From the NCBI GenBank assembly GCA_008704415.1, contig VXIS01000177.1, forward strand, positions 33,301 through 97,300: a DNA stretch of 64,000 nucleotides, given 5' to 3'. The DNA comes from Sphaerosporella brunnea. Taxonomy: Eukaryota; Ascomycota; Pezizomycetes; Pezizales; Pyronemataceae. Below are positions 10,737 to 22,601 of this stretch, in pieces. The translations under genes and the position numbers were made by a program. The notes beneath the pieces are model-generated. The model had not been told where the DNA came from, ran no database searches, and was given only the letters and a program-made list of their open reading frames with translations. Each line of letters opens with the position of its first letter. Positions within the stretch are counted from its first letter, which is position 1.

Positions 10737-13659
10737 ATGGCTCACGACATCGAAGCCAAAGTCTCGAAGCTCAACGCAGCGCTTGACCGGCTGGAGCGTC
10801 TTCAGACAGATCCCAGCAAAGAGCATTCCCCGGAGCTGCTGACTCTAGCTCAATACATCGACAGCGAATTTGCGCAGATCCAAGCCGAGCTTGGTGCCGA
10901 AATGGAAGACATACATCTCCCCGAGGTGGCGTCGGTGGTGTACCTGATCATGCTCCAGAAGCTGCAAATGAAAAAGGAAGACCCGCTTCTCGAGCCGACT
11001 GGTAAGCCGCATGAGATCATCCGTGCGCGGCTGAAGTTTTTCCAACGGTGTGGGCTCAAGAGTGTCGAGGAGATGCAGGCGTGGATCGAGGATGTAAGTT
11101 TCCGGCAGAGTGGGTTGGATGAGTGGTTGTGGCTGACGAAGGATAGTATCCGAGAATTGTTGCAGAGAACGTCGACAGGAAGAAAGATGTATCTGGTGAT
11201 GAAGTCGTCTCGGTGATGCAGTATGCGAAGGACCCGACGAAGGTGATCCTTGGTCGCGGTTTCCGACTGCTGTTTGGGATTGAGTGGACGGAGTGGGATA
11301 AAGCGACTGATGCTATGAAGAGCAAGTTGCTGAACAAGGGTAAGCATTCGGCCACCATTTTATGATGAGTTAGTAAACTGACCGTCACCAGATGTACCGC
11401 CGGCGAGGAAACCGATGGCCTCACTGGACCACAACAAGCCTGTTACTGGTCAGTCTTCGAAGCCTCCGTTGCCGGCCACAGCTTCGAAGACTACCAGGGC
11501 GGCTGGACCCTCTGCTAAGTCTGCAACTGCCAACGCCAAGGCCGTCAAAGACCTGACGCGTCGGATGCAGGCCAAGAAAGCCGTAAAGCCAGTGCAAGCA
11601 ACCACTCGCTCGCGGCCCCGTCCGGTCTCAATGGGAAACAAACGAGTAGCGGAAAACAAACCGGGCCCTGAGCACCCTGAAACCCGGAAGGCTGTTGCGG
11701 CAAACAGAGCCCGACTTTCTCTGACACAAAACCAGCGGAAGTCAATGCCTGCTTCGGTTGCACGAGCTGCTGAAACGAAGCCTAAGCCGAAGCAAGCGTA
11801 TGGTGGCCGCGATGGTCTACCTGATTTGAAGAAGTTGTTCATCCGGAAAAACCCCGAAGGAGGAAAGGTCCCCAGCACGAACAAGAAGAGTGCCGCGGAA
11901 ACTATACAGGCTGTTGCAAACGAACCTGAACGCAAATCCTCTGGTATCAGAGATATCCCCCAGCCTGCAGGAGCGGCGCCAATTTCAGAACCGCGTGGAT
12001 CGAATGTCCATCTTCCGGCTGAACAGTTGCCCACCAATGAAGAGGAACCCGCATCTCCCAGAAAAACAGAAATTGGTGAGTCCGGACGATTCTCATCACA
12101 TAGCGAGTCCTCAGGCCAGGGAAGAAAGCCGGCGGATGGAGAACAGCCGACGGCTACCACGATGGTCGTGAGCACGGATGGAGGCCCTTTGATCAAGGAA
12201 ACATCCTCCGGGCCGCATCACGTCCAACCCTTGAACAGCGGAATGGAAATAGTATTCAGACCGACAGCGCCCATTATCTCCTGGCTGAACCAGCAGTCTC
12301 AGGTAGCCGACGAAGCGGAGCGCCAATGGCACCATTATCATACACTTCCAGCAGCACCGCCTCCGAGCCTTGCAGAAGGACATTCGCCAACCGCATATGT
12401 CATTCGTCCAGAGCCACCACGTGTCGATCTTATCGCCGCTGATTTTGTAAGAAAGGCTGAAGTTCTGCCTCCACCCACTGGGTCGGTTATTGAAGCGGAG
12501 AGTGTTGAGGAATTCGATTCGAGAAGGGTTTCTAGGCCTAAGTCGATTGCTATCACACAGCACAACCAACGGCAATCTCTTCTTCCGGTTCGAGAACGTT
12601 CCACCGCGTCTTCATCGTTTCAAAAGCCACCTCCGACGACCAGACCACGAACACCTCTGCCTGACCAGAAGGTATCTACTCGGGCCACCAGCCGTCCAAA
12701 ATCTTTGGTACCCAACCGAACAACTGTTGCTGGCAACACTCGCCCGACATCGTTGCTACCAAGCCGTCGAACGGCCGATACTGGACGCGGCGAGCGCTCT
12801 TCGCGGCCTACTTCCATTGGTGGGGCACGTCCTTCAGATGCCACTGCCCCTGGTATCCGTTCAAGGCTTTCGACGTTGCAGTCGCGTCTCAGTGGTGTTG
12901 ACCACAGAGCTTCGGTTCCAAGACTGGGGGAGCAGCTGCAAAACCCTGATGCCCCTGCCAGACAGGGCCGTATTCCCTTTCATGGCTCTGCGTCCCACGC
13001 CCGTTTGTCGATGCAGCCTCGTCCCCGCGACGGTACTTCTAATCAGATGGATCCAAAGCAGTTCCTTCGGTCGAACTGGCTAGCCCGTCGAGGCCAGCAG
13101 GAAGCCCCCGAGAAGCAGGCTGCGGAGGCATCCAAACCGGCCCACCAACGCCAGAGCAGCGTTTCCAGCATCGTCTCCTGTCTTCCCGAGGATCCCGAGA
13201 TGCGACGTGATTGCATCAAAGGTGAACCCCCCGCCCCCCAAATAGTTCCTAGAACCACCGCTAACCCGAACAGAACTTGAGCGCAAGGCCAACGAAGAGG
13301 CCAGAAAGATGTTCGGACCAGGTGGCAACGCGTACACTCCTTCCAAACGTGCCGTCGGAAACGACTCCCCTGCGAAATCTCCCAGCCTTCGTCTTCCGAC
13401 TTCTGGTCGCAGGGCAAGGTCGATTACTCCATCGGCCGCGTTTGATTCTCCCGAAGCCGAGGAACCGGTGTCTTCCTCTGAGCTTTTGACGCCGACACCC
13501 ACCCCGATATCGCATCGTAGGGCGGTTACTCCTTCCACGGAGTACGATGCTCCGGAGCCGGAGGCTTCCCCTCGCCCTGCGAAGAAGGTACCCCGTTTTC
13601 TTGGGAACGCCAGGCCTACTGGTGATTCCAGGCCTACTTCGTTGCAGCCCTGGCGGTAA
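10737..13659 (+). CDS. Large Ser/Pro/Arg-rich protein with helical N-terminus (921 aa, 4 exons)
   Basis: Exons are 10737..11093, 11147..11339, 11392..13221 and 13274..13659. All three introns are 52-53 bp with CTGAC or CTAAC branch sites, and every junction preserves frame. The first 190 residues are mainly amphipathic helix with conserved-looking tryptophans and may form a folded domain. The following roughly 700 residues are low-complexity Ser, Pro, Arg and Lys-rich sequence with many RPTS/RPKS motifs and basic patches, probably disordered. A short charged helix (ELERKANEEARKMFG) opens the last exon. No membrane segment or catalytic motif is seen. The style suggests a nuclear or cytoskeleton-associated scaffold, but I do not recognise a family. 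Repeated S/T-P and R-x-x-S sites could be phosphorylation targets. Confidence 0.75.
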
Positions 13660-14225
13660 GCTGCACGAGGTCGAATACCAAGCGCGGTGTGAACATACTG
13701 CTTCTTCGAAACCGTTTGGAGGATCACTTGGGAATGGTTTGGTTCTGTACTTGCTTTTCGTTTGTTCATGCTGTCGAATAAACCGGCTATACTGGCTCCG
13801 AGCGATTGGTTCTCCGTGTGTATCCTTTGCTAGATCTTCTCGTGCATTGCGGTCTCTGCTCGAATGATCCTTTATGATTGCTTCATAGATTGTCACTAGT
13901 GCTGGCTGTCGTCCCTTTTCCTCGGATAATTCTGAACAGCTAGCTAGCCTTCCTGCTTTACGTGTCGCGGCCAGCTGGATGTTTTCTTGGTTAGAGGACG
14001 AGGTACCTGAAGATCGTCTTCTCCCAGCTCCGGAATTGCACTGCGTGACTGCCCTGCGCTTTCTGCACTCGAGAGCCCAACCCAATGCGTTCGTTTCATC
14101 TTGTTGCTGCTGTCGATGATGTCAATGACTTGGCGGTTGCCGTGCCGGCGAAAAGCGTCATCACATGTCGCCTCGCCCCACTTGCTTTCTCCTCCACCTC
14201 TCACCGGCGCATCAACATCACGACA
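13660..14225. other. Intergenic region
   Basis: No supported gene is seen. CT-rich sequence before 14226 fits the leader of the small gene that follows. Confidence 0.4.
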
Positions 14226-14579
14226 ATGACCCCGCGCGCCCTCCAGTACGACACCCTTCTCCCGCTAGCCCTCTCGCTGACCTATCTGGTGCTGATGAAC
14301 TGCGACGCACCGCCGCGCGTCCCCTTTCCGCCGCGCTTCTCAAACCTCCAACGGCGCCTGCAGCAGCCGCTCGAATGGAAGCGGCTCCAGTGGCTCCGTT
14401 GCGAGCTCAGCAAGCCACGCCCGCCGCTTCAGAAGATGGAGTACTACGTGGAGGTCAAGAAAGTGTGCGTCTGCATCTGGTGTCGGACGAAGTTGCGGCG
14501 GAAGCGGGATGGGACGGGGAAGGGGCCGGGGAATCAGGAGCGGGAGGGGAAAGGAGGGGCGGAAGGGAAGAGGAAGTGA
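14226..14579 (+). CDS. Small basic protein with hydrophobic N-terminus (117 aa)
   Basis: The ATG at 14226 sits in a good start context (CGACAATGACC). The first 23 residues contain a Leu/Ala-rich hydrophobic stretch that could be a signal peptide or anchor. A Leu/Arg-rich helix follows, then a C-x-C-x2-C cluster (residues about 80-86) and a Lys/Gly/Glu-rich tail. No family is recognised. A competing frame starting at 14165 on the same strand is Ala-rich and less convincing, though it cannot be excluded. The size and hydrophobic start resemble the small protein at 57359, but no sequence similarity is evident. Confidence 0.4.
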   Translation: MTPRALQYDTLLPLALSLTYLVLMNCDAPPRVPFPPRFSNLQRRLQQPLEWKRLQWLRCELSKPRPPLQKMEYYVEVKKVCVCIWCRTKLRRKRDGTGKGPGNQEREGKGGAEGKRK

Positions 14580-15886
14580 AGAGGAGCGCGGAGAGCAGAG
14601 GGGTGTTAGGGAAGCGATGAGAACCTGCTGTTTCGGAAAGGATGGGAATTGGCTGTTTCCGAGGCTGCGTATCGGCGGTTGGCTGGAGGGATTCGTCCGG
14701 AGATGAGAGTTACCTGTTTGCGTGATTGCACTTTGTTCATGAGATGACGGGGGGAACACGTCTATGCCGACTACTCCATCGCCGTTTGCTGTTGGAATCT
14801 GGAATTCAAGAGTATCCGTTGTAATTTTTCTCCGCATGCAGAACGACAAACAGGTGTGACTCCTACTTAGATGTACGCATGGTGCACGCAGTCTACAAAG
14901 GGGGGTAAAAAGGCGACCGTAAAGGCTCAGCATCCAGCCCCTGGATAGATAATCAAAATACGTTACGGCGAAGAGCCGGAGGAGGAGTTCCATGGCACAT
15001 ATTTATTTTATCTTGCCGAAACGAGAACAAAAAGCTTTAGAGAACGAAAGCTGAGCGCTTTGTGTGGTGAAAATCGTCCTATGCACCAGATGTCCAAAAA
15101 TCGATCTACCGATATAAAAACCTTTAAGTGAGAGAGAAAAAGTCTCCTGGGCTTTCCTGTACTCTATTTTTGTTGATTCTCCTGGAGTGCCGGGATCGCT
15201 GGGTTAGGGTTCCCCCTCTGTAGACTGCGTGCACCATACTCACACATAGGAACACCGCACAGCGCTGATGCCTCAAGATGGTGCGAATGGATTACAAGGC
15301 CAAATCTGAGAGATTGTTCATTTTGAAATCGACTTCAATTTTAGCTCGCCCAGGTGTGCTCCCACGCTTCTGCGGCAAATGCCGACTTAAAATCCTAGGC
15401 AATTAATGACTCCTATCTTCATAGACGGTGGTCCGATCGCTGGTGAACATAGAGTTGTTTCCCAGGTCACGTATGGTTGCTCATAGTTTGCTGTTGGCCA
15501 TCGTTCTCTCGGTATCTAAGCGCTAGGCTCTGCCCGCCCAAAAGGGAACGCGAAAGGTAGGAATGGTCATCAGCCAACGCGTTGCAACATTGCGAGGACA
15601 ATCTTCACCAATCACTGGGAAGCCGAATCCGACAGATCACATCTCTCAAGCTCATGATTGTCAAGACATACCAGTAAAAGTTTAGACTGGGCTGAGATCT
15701 TTAAGGTCTTTTGCTTTCATCTTCCGCGTTCCCTACAAGAGATCATATGATCTAGATCAATTAAAAGCGAAATGCCAAAGCCCATTCTTCTAGGTCATGT
15801 ATCCTATTTATATCTACAATTGTGTACATGCCAGATTCCGGCGTGTGGTCTCACTGTCCAAATGTCAGTATTCAAGGTCTGGTCAA
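14580..15886. other. Gene-poor stretch
   Basis: About 1.3 kb without a supported gene. It is AT-richer than its neighbours and has no obvious repeats. It probably holds the 3' flank of the zinc-finger gene read from the right. Confidence 0.45.
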
Positions 15887-16284
15887 TCATCCTTGCGGTG
15901 CTTGGTCATCCTCCGCGTCGGATCCAAACAACTCTTTGTCCAACCAGCTAGTATCTAAGTCCCCAGGGTCCTCAGCAGCCGGCCACTGTTCTAAGTCCCC
16001 AGTGTCCTCAGCAGCCGGCCACTGTGGCAGTGCGAACGTGGCAGCTCCAACGCCTTGCTGTCCCGCATCAGCACCCTGGTCAGATAGTAAATCGCCGAAG
16101 TTGAGCACTGGATCACCGAGGAACTCAAAAAGTAGGGGATCATCGAAGTTAAAATCAGGCATCTCTTCTTCAAATTGTTGCTGCGTAGTTTGAGGCTGCT
16201 GTCCCTGAGGGATTGCACCAGAGAGCCCACCTCCGAGTATGAATTCTTCAACACTCAATCCAGGGGCAAGGACATTGGAAACAG

Positions 16285-16365
<81 letters not shown>

Positions 16366-18990
16366 CCTGTTCCTGTTGGCCTTGCTGCTGCAGAGACCCT
16401 CCCTGGGCGTGAATGTCCTGCCCGGCGTCTTGCCCAGGATCTTGTGTCCTGCGTTTCCTCGGACGTGCCACTCTCCTTCTCTGCCCCTTCTTCAGCCTGT
16501 CCTCCGCTTCCGCGTTATACTGGGACTCTTCAGAAGAATACTCGGTATTTTCTCTCGACTCCTCCCCGAGGTCTGCAGTTCCAAGCGCGGCCTTTGCAAG
16601 GGCTCCAATATTGTAGTTCGGGTTCGTCGGATTAGTGATTAACCGTTTCGAGCGGCGGGGACCGGCGGTGTCGGTGGCGGGGCGCTTGCGCTTGTTTTTT
16701 TTCGGCGGCTGTGTGCCGGTGGCTGGTGTGGCTGACGGGCCGCCTTGAGGGGCTTGATATTGCGGTGGGAACTGTGGCGGTAGCGCTTGCTGTAGCTGTT
16801 GCTGCAGCTGCAGCTGCAGCTGCTGTAGATTTGCTGGGGTCATTACCGCCAACGCTGCCAGTTGCGGGCCTGTCAGCTGGCTTCCTAGGAGCTGTTGCAG
16901 TGGCTGCTGCTGCGGCGGAATATTTTGTGGTTGCCCCAAAGGCGGCTGTTGTTGGGCGAGATTCAACTGCTGGCCTTGCGTGATAACGTAAAGCCGACTT
17001 TGCTGAACCATTGGAACCGTGGGCCGATTGAGGCTGAGAAGCGCTCCAACAAACACCTGTTGTGGGATTGGGTTTACTGGCCGCTGTGCCCGCGGCGTGA
17101 AATCTGTTCCCTTCCGCCTACCCCGATAGCTGTCTTCCGGAATGTTGTAACCAATCAAAGTACCCGTCCATGGGTCCACAACATGGTAGGTCTGGCCAAG
17201 TAATCGGTGTTCGATTGCCGGCATGTGAGGCAGTTGACCCCCAGGCGGGAAGGTCCAGGCTTTACGAATCAACTCCGCACCTGTGGGCTTGTGAGCCGAC
17301 CGCGCGTAGGCTTTGTAAGGAAGTGGCATTAGGCCGCTGTATAAATGCCGCAGGTAAATTGCCTCCACAGTTGGATGCCATACGGGCCAATCGCTGCTGA
17401 CATCGCTGTGCTTCTTTCTCAAATGCTCTATAAACTATTCGTCGTCAGCGAAGATCCACAAAAAGCGTCAAATATGTGGCACCTTATCCCATCTGTTGAA
17501 CAGTTTACCGCCTGGAGGTCCTTCGTTGTTTTCCATGCCAACCTTATGGCCGCAGGCCTGGCTCCCGGTGATGTGGTTCCATGGGCACTGAACCCAGCCG
17601 CGATATGCCATCGCGTGAGTGCGGAAATCACCGACGTTCCCATACATGCGCCCGCAAATAGTACACTGCCATCGTCTTCCTTGCTTGACATATCTGACTT
17701 CTGCTCTCCCGCCCACGACTACAATATCGCGGAGCTCGAGAGGATCTAGATTGGCCCGTTGGTCCTGCTGCGATGGCCACGGTGCTTGGTACCACTCGTA
17801 AAAGAACGAACGAACATATGGGCTTCCACGCTGGTGGATTTCATCTGGAACTGGGATTTTGCCTTCTGCCTCAGGGTCAGCCATTGTCCCGGGACCTTTG
17901 CCAGGTGGATAAAGAATCAATGATTGTTGCTGATTCTGGCCAGCCGGGGCTGGCAACTGTGCCTGAGGCTGGTTCTGTACCTGAGGCTGGTTCTGTACCT
18001 GAGGCTGGTTCTGTACCTGAGGCTGGTTCTGAGCCGGCGGTTGCTGTGCAGGTAGAACCTGCGGGCCGGTCGGGTTTTGAACTGTCTGGGCCATCTGCCC
18101 CGCTGTCTGTCCTACGTTTCCTGGCTGCTGCTGTGGCGGGCCTGCAGCTTGCTGTGCTGGCACTGCGGGTACGAAACCTGCTTGACTGGGCGTTGATTGA
18201 GGATAAAATGGTTGAGGAAACATCCCCGGGTCGAGGGCTCCAATAGGATTCCGATTGTCTTCACTGCTCAGAGGATCCAGAGCTTCCGTGTTTTGCGGGT
18301 CATTACCATCACCCTGCTCGGACGGGGTCGCAGAGACATCGGGCCACCCAAACGGATCCGCTCCGAAACCTCTCGCAGAATCGTTCACGAGTAGCTCGTC
18401 GGGTGCTTCCATGGACTGAATATCTGGAAAGTTCCCGGGTGGCTGATCCCAAGTGGGTGGGACAGAAGAAATGCCTGGCCGGGCCTCAGTTGGTCCTGTA
18501 CTTTTTGGCGCTTGGGGATTGGCAAGAGCATCGTGTATCAGTTCCCCAGTAGCAACATCAATGCTCATTGTCGGGATTCTTCGTAAAGTCCCTATCATGC
18601 TTGTCAGTGCCCAATTCTGCTGCATCTCGAGGCGCTGCAAGGGGGACACACACCAAGCAACCAAGTAAAAACACCATGGTCCCTAACAGTGGGCTGATCG
18701 GGGTTTACTTCGTCCCCGAACATCAGCCATTTCATCCAGTCCGAGCGTATGTTCCAGTTATTCCCGAATCGGCGCTGAAAGTCGGACATCAGGTAGGCCA
18801 GGATCTGGGTGAATGTTGCGTTGGTGGTGGACTGAGCCACCATCAGCTCGGTCTGGAGTTGCTGCAGCATTTGCTGCGAGGGTGGCGCATCCGGGTCCAG
18901 CTCCTGAGGGGCTTCCGGTGTGTTCCCCATGATTTGATCGCCGCCGGGATCCGCGCCCAAGCCGAAGTGGGTGTTGCGGGTCTTTGCCAT
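15887..18990 (-). CDS. Gln-rich C2H2 zinc-finger protein (1000 aa, 3 exons)
   Basis: Exons run 18990..18688, 18634..17483 and 17434..15887. Introns are 53 and 48 bp; the second has a GCTGAC branch site and AATAG acceptor. The second junction completes the finger: CTICGRMYGNVGDFRTH, then a CPW element with an extra Cys/His loop, then FNRWDK joined to FIEHLRKKH. The first donor (GTTAGG) is less standard than the others. The rest is dominated by Gln/Pro/Asn-rich sequence: four VQNQPQ repeats in exon 2, a Gln-rich stretch around 16800-16950 and a run of over 25 glutamines near 16300. A basic KKNKRKRP patch may be a nuclear localisation signal. Gln-rich segments beside a DNA-binding finger suggest a transcription factor. 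It shares its finger module with the gene at 20607-21343. Confidence 0.8.
16290..16373 (-). repeat. Hexamer microsatellite encoding polyglutamine
   Basis: On the plus strand TGTTGC is repeated almost perfectly about 13 times. Read as the gene's minus strand it gives alternating CAA and CAG codons, a run of more than 25 Gln. The regular codon alternation points to expansion by slippage of a 6-bp unit. Confidence 0.9.
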
Positions 18991-20606
18991 GCAAAACGAT
19001 TGTACAGGTCCGGCCTGCAAATTCCGTCCGGTCGCGATTGGGTGATAAGTGTTGGGTGCGCGCATTTCGAACGGGGCGAGAGTATATAACGGGGCGGCAA
19101 ATCTTGCAGCGCATCTTGGAGAGCCCGGAGCAGTTCATGACGCTCTGCTTCTGGTCAACATGCGTTCGTTCCTCGCGGGTCATGACGAAGAGTGTTGGGG
19201 AGCATCAAGACGAACGTCGCTTTGGGGGCGCTCCAGAGCGGGGCTGAGGAACCCATCGAGATAAAGCGACCGTGCCTGGTCAGGAAATTCTGGTCGTCGC
19301 CGTTGAGTTGGCGAAGAGGGCCATGGAGCAGAAAAGCGCGTGCTTGATGCCGAACCGGGAGCCAAAAAGCCCAAGCCCTCAGCCGCAACATCTCAAACTT
19401 GCCAAAGTCGAGTGAAGACCAGCTCCTCCTTTCCATCCCGCGACAGTAGCTTTCGTTCGTCGTAACCCAGTTCGATACCGGCATTGCTGCAAGTTTCTTT
19501 GGGACGTGGCCTTTATGGAGCCGTCCTGGCTCAGGGGTGGTGCCGCAGAGATCTCAAGCAACATCATATATCAATGTGATGCTCTGCAGCATTGAGTTGC
19601 CGAATCGAAGGTTGTGTCGGGAGTCATGTTGAGCAAGGAGGAAGTCCGAACTGATGAAGTCGCGCTGCCGATCTCCGAAGATACCGATATAGAGGCCGGT
19701 ATGTTGGGTTGAAAGGAGGTTGAGTGCATGCAGAACAACAATGGACAGCGTCCAGTAACTCTTGTGGTAACCTTACCAAATTCTAGTTTGGCTATAAAGG
19801 AGTGATGATTGATGACGCGATGACGAAGGATGACCAAGTGAGAATGAAAGAGGTTTCTTACGGCCTTTGTGCGTTTTTAGCGTTGCGAAGAAAAGTGTGC
19901 GTTAACTGGAAAAAGCAATCACTACTACATCTGAGCATGCTCCCTTTCCGGAAAGAAGCAAACCCCAAGAGATTCCCTTACATGGTGTCCTGGCTTGCTT
20001 TTGGTGTTAAAAAGAGACATTGGAGATGTCGAGCGGTGGTAAATTTTTTGTCTCTTGTAGTCAATCTTTTACTTTGCAACCTTATACACTACCTAGAGCA
20101 CCAAAGCTATCCGTTGATTCATCACACCTGAAATGACAGTCTTCACGCGCACCAGAAGACAACAAAGATTAAATTTCAGCGCGCCGCTATAATGTAACAT
20201 CGCAAAACCTGCCTACCGACGTTTAGGCCGTCAACCGGCGCCTAGGACAGCTCGCTGCTGTCATTTCTGCGGTAGAAGACAGTGATGGTGCTAGGATAAC
20301 GAGAAACCCGATCAAACGCTGTTGTCAATAGCGACTTTCCCAATTTAATCCAAAGCGCTCAGGGCTGTCTAAGACCTGGTGTTTGTGTAGCAAATTGTGC
20401 GGACTGCGACTTGGAAATCTGCCTGGGTCAAGAGGAACTAAGCGGTACAGCGCAACGCGTGATGAAGGCAGATTTGAACTTCGCGATGCAGTGTATTCCC
20501 TCTTGTGATCTCGCACAGCGGCTAAAGGCAAAAACAAAAAAGTAGCGACCACTATGCAAAACAAATGGAAACCATAGCAAATGAGTAAAGCAAATCGCAC
20601 CACAGC
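18991..20606. other. Intergenic region between the two zinc-finger genes
   Basis: Minus-strand ATG frames around 19155..19484 exist but have no motif, splice support or leader. The left end is the promoter of the Gln-rich zinc-finger gene; the right end is the 3' flank of the smaller zinc-finger gene. Confidence 0.4.
19080..19090 (-). promoter_or_regulatory. TATA box of the Gln-rich zinc-finger gene
   Basis: Read on the minus strand the segment gives GTTATATACT, about 95 bp before the ATG at 18990. Spacing suits a Pol II TATA element. Confidence 0.4.
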
Positions 20607-21343
20607 CTAGCACTCGTCGGAAGCCTTGCCAGTAGCCTCGCCGATGGCAACGTCCTCGGCAGCCAGCGCCAGCTTCTCCTTCTTAGTCAGGCGCTTGGTG
20701 CGCTGGTTTTGGCCCAGCTTGCCCATGTACGCGGTCGCCCCGCGGTGATACTGCAAAAACACAGCGATCACAGTCGGATCATCCATATCCACGTCCTGGT
20801 GACGCTTCTTGAGATGGTCGCGGAACTTGTCCCAGCGGTGGAAGTGGAGTTTGGGGCAGTCACAAGCAGAGGCCCAAGGGCATGGAAACTCTCCGATGGT
20901 GTGCTTGAGGATGTGTCGCTCGATCAGCACCCTCGATGTTACCACGGACTTGCAGAGTGAACACCCGAGTTTGCCATCCTCGCGGACAACAACTTGCGGA
21001 TCGAGTCCGCCACCGCGAATCTTCAGCGCCAGGGCTGGCCCGGCGTACTTGATGCGGTCGTGATAGAACACTGGACGATCTGAAGATGCCTCCGTCCTAG
21101 GCTCCTGGAGGGTCGGCGCCACCATGCCCAACTCACTGTGGAACTGCGCGTAGATCTCCAGCTTGGTGTCAATGACCACGCTCTCGATGTTGGCGAGGAA
21201 TGCCCAAAGGGCGCTAGCTGCAACAACGGTGTCAATTGAGTGCATTGGGTTTCAAAGGATGATCGGAACCTACCCGTGATCACCTCGCTGTGACCACCTC
21301 CCACGTTAGTACTCTCCCCCTCATGCATGATTGTATCCGACAT
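20607..21343 (-). CDS. Compact C2H2 zinc-finger protein (226 aa, 2 exons)
   Basis: Exons 21343..21274 and 21217..20607 are joined by a 56-bp intron (GTAGGT, TTGAC, TTGCAG). After about 100 residues comes a C2H2-type module: CSLC, RHILKH, CPWASACDCPK, then FHRWDKFRDHLKKRH. This is the same arrangement as in the neighbouring 1000-residue protein, including an inserted Cys-x-Cys between the two fingers and the RWDKF-x2-HL-x-K-x-H end. The tail is Lys/Ala-rich (TKRLTKKEKLALAAED), possibly a nuclear localisation signal. It lacks the Gln-rich segments of the large paralogue. Probably a DNA-binding protein of the same lineage-specific family. Confidence 0.8.
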
Positions 21344-22601
21344 GTCGAAAGGTAATGTGGTGTGTTATTGTTTTGCGGTTCAGAGTGAGAAGATACCGTA
21401 ATTGTTGATCGTTCGAAACTATACTGCGTAAGAAAGAAGAAAGGAGCGAAGGACAGCAGGGAATGGACCTTCTTATACTCTCCATCCGGGCGCAAACACG
21501 GAGTACAGCAGTTGCACCCATTCCAAGCAATGAGTGCAAAAAGTAATGATGTACATGCTTTCTGGGTACAAAGGTCCTTCACCGCGGGTGCGAAGTATTT
21601 GAAAGCGTGTGCCGGTTGTAAATTCAAAATTCCGATTTTCCAAGTACAAGAGCTCTCTGCTGTAACATTCCGGAACGTGTCTATAACTGCGTCTTTGGTT
21701 TGCCACGGGCGCCGAGTATATAGCGCTTTTTCGTTCCGTGTTCCTTCCACAAAATTGGATGGTAGTTTTCAGTGAAACCATGCGGTGGGCCCCGTGGCGG
21801 ATGCAAACTCGACTGGTAGCTGCTGGGTGCACAGAAGCGAGTACAACCAATATGGGTTGATTTTTATGTAATATTCGAGAGAGATAGGCACTTGCAGCAT
21901 GGCGATCAGGGTACAGAATGTAGTTTTCCAAGTAGGCTTCCTTCCGCTGACAATAACCGTTTTTGAACCGTTGTATGCTCCCGCATGATGATTTGTGGTT
22001 TTCCAATATAGCTGCAGTCAGCTGGGGATAGCATCAGCGGTGTGCAGATCTACATCAAGTGTTCTCATGGGGCTCACGATCTTACGAGACTGTCGGTTGA
22101 AGTCGCGCGATTAATGCGGCTAGTCCGGTACAGGGTGCACATTAAGCGCAGGCGCTACGACGTTACTCCGAGTGATAGTGCGACAATGTGGGATACACCG
22201 GGGCTCCAGACCGTGTCCAATTATGAAGATTGAAGGGAGCAGGGCAGAAGTCGAACCAAAACAACCACACTACGGCGACGGCTACGGTTAGACGAGCATC
22301 CAGAGCGGGCTGCCTGGGACGCCGTATTGATTGATCTAGTATAACAACCGGGGTCGAGTCTGCCTAGGGCAACATGGAACTGTTGGCCTGTGCCTGTAGC
22401 TAATGGTTGTATTTTCGTCTTGGTTGGCTGACCGGGTCCAAATCCTCCACTATACTTGCAAATTTGGACCCGCGATCACCGGTACGGGTACAAATCCAAG
22501 GCCCACCCACGCGTCTGGTCCGTCTCACCATCCAGCGCCAACATAACCAGCCTCCACCATCAGCACCCACCACCATCACCAATCACCGGGACAAAATCAT
22601 C
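21344..22601. promoter_or_regulatory. Divergent intergenic region with CGGGTNCAAA-type motifs
   Basis: No gene is supported. CGGGTNCAAA occurs at 22433, 22463 (opposite strand) and 22485. The first two form an inverted pair, CGGGTCCAAA and TTTGGACCCG, 20 bp apart. TGGGTACAAA at 21563 and CGGGCGCAAA at 21487 lie upstream of the zinc-finger gene on the other side. This is the shared promoter space of that gene and the RRM-like gene. Confidence 0.45.

Noticed and set aside
14340..14993. 217-codon minus-strand ORF
   Set aside because: Pro/Leu-rich antisense of the small gene and its GGGA-rich 3' part.
15200..15215. Telomere-like GGGTTAGGGTT
   Set aside because: A single short occurrence, not an array.
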